From positions 200,740,310 to 200,804,309 of the forward strand of contig JARDYH010000002.1 in assembly GCA_029215795.1 (NCBI GenBank): a stretch of DNA of 64,000 nucleotides, read 5' to 3'. Of this stretch, positions 63,661 to 64,000 are shown piece after piece; within the stretch, counting starts at the first letter, position 1; every line of letters starts with the position of its first letter. A program made the position numbers and the translations under genes. The notes under the pieces were generated by a model, which saw only the letters and a program-made list of their open reading frames with translations, did not search any database and was not told the DNA's origin. Source of the stretch: Anniella stebbinsi. Taxonomy: Eukaryota > Chordata > Lepidosauria > Squamata > Anniellidae.

Positions 63661-64000
63661 TAAAACACACACAAACACAAATAAATTTGGCCCTTGGACA
63701 GTTCAAGTAAATGAAATTACAATTTAAAACGTTCAAATATTCCTGTGTAGTTGGCATGTAAATTGCCTCATTTTTCATCACAAAGGCCTAAGAGATAAAG
63801 GTGACTATTTGATCATCACTGCTTCAATATAGGCTGACAAGTTAGAAGACACTGCATAAAGTAAATTCAGGCCAATATGTCTAAAGTAAGACATTCAGTG
63901 TAATGTTCTATAATATATTCTACGCAGGTGTTCAAGCACGCATGCACGCCCCCACACACACTCCAAACTGGTACAGGTCTAAAAACTGATATAATGCTAT

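Overview
The window is vertebrate nuclear DNA, most likely from a squamate reptile. Its only host gene content is a middle piece of diacylglycerol kinase beta (DGKB) on the + strand. Seven exons (10756-10788, 16928-17044, 23310-23383, 26420-26494, 35740-35825, 37414-37503, 44197-44357) splice through GT/AG junctions. They give 636 nt (212 codons) of uninterrupted reading frame, covering the end of the C1-to-catalytic linker and the N-terminal half of the diacylglycerol kinase catalytic domain, including the GGDGT loop and the LGTGNDLAR motif. DGKB is preferred over DGKA/DGKG because of linker and catalytic residues such as [17 protein letters not shown] and [16 protein letters not shown] find no exon for the upstream C1 domains in 1-10755. 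I find none for the rest of the catalytic domain in 44358-64000, so the last intron exceeds 19.6 kb.

All other sequence is intronic and rich in transposable elements: CR1 LINEs with ATTCTATG-type ends, many copies of an L2/CR1-like LINE with a GDFNxH endonuclease motif, tRNA-derived SINEs, hAT-type DNA transposons and MITEs, and solo LTRs of endogenous retrovirus type. Many microsatellites are also present. This mixture, together with recognisable squamate-type repeats, is the reason for the lineage call.

Layout. 1-10755: intron with MITE-like foldbacks (943, 3858, 6811, 9976), duplicated blocks (2.3-3.3 kb), an 80-bp tandem repeat (6.1 kb) and a degraded LINE (8.9-10.6 kb). 10756-26494: four exons among LINE fragments. 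These include an antisense LINE (17.6-21.3 kb) split by an 1133-bp solo LTR. 26495-44357: three catalytic exons, GC-rich hAT-like elements (27.8 and 42.5 kb), several SINE/MITE copies, and a 444-bp hAT element ending 140 bp before the last exon. 44358-64000: a long intron with a SINE/hAT/LINE nest (44.9-46.3 kb), a solo LTR containing a hAT element (47.7-49.1 kb), a 1.8-kb hAT element (57.3-59.1 kb) and an antisense CR1 (59.8-61.1 kb).

No new biological system is evident. The best observations are the 33-nt phase-symmetric microexon, the transposon nests whose target-site duplications give relative insertion ages, and an inverted MITE pair bracketing four exons. No read-based, alignment or database result was available; family names come from recognised motifs and remembered consensus patterns.
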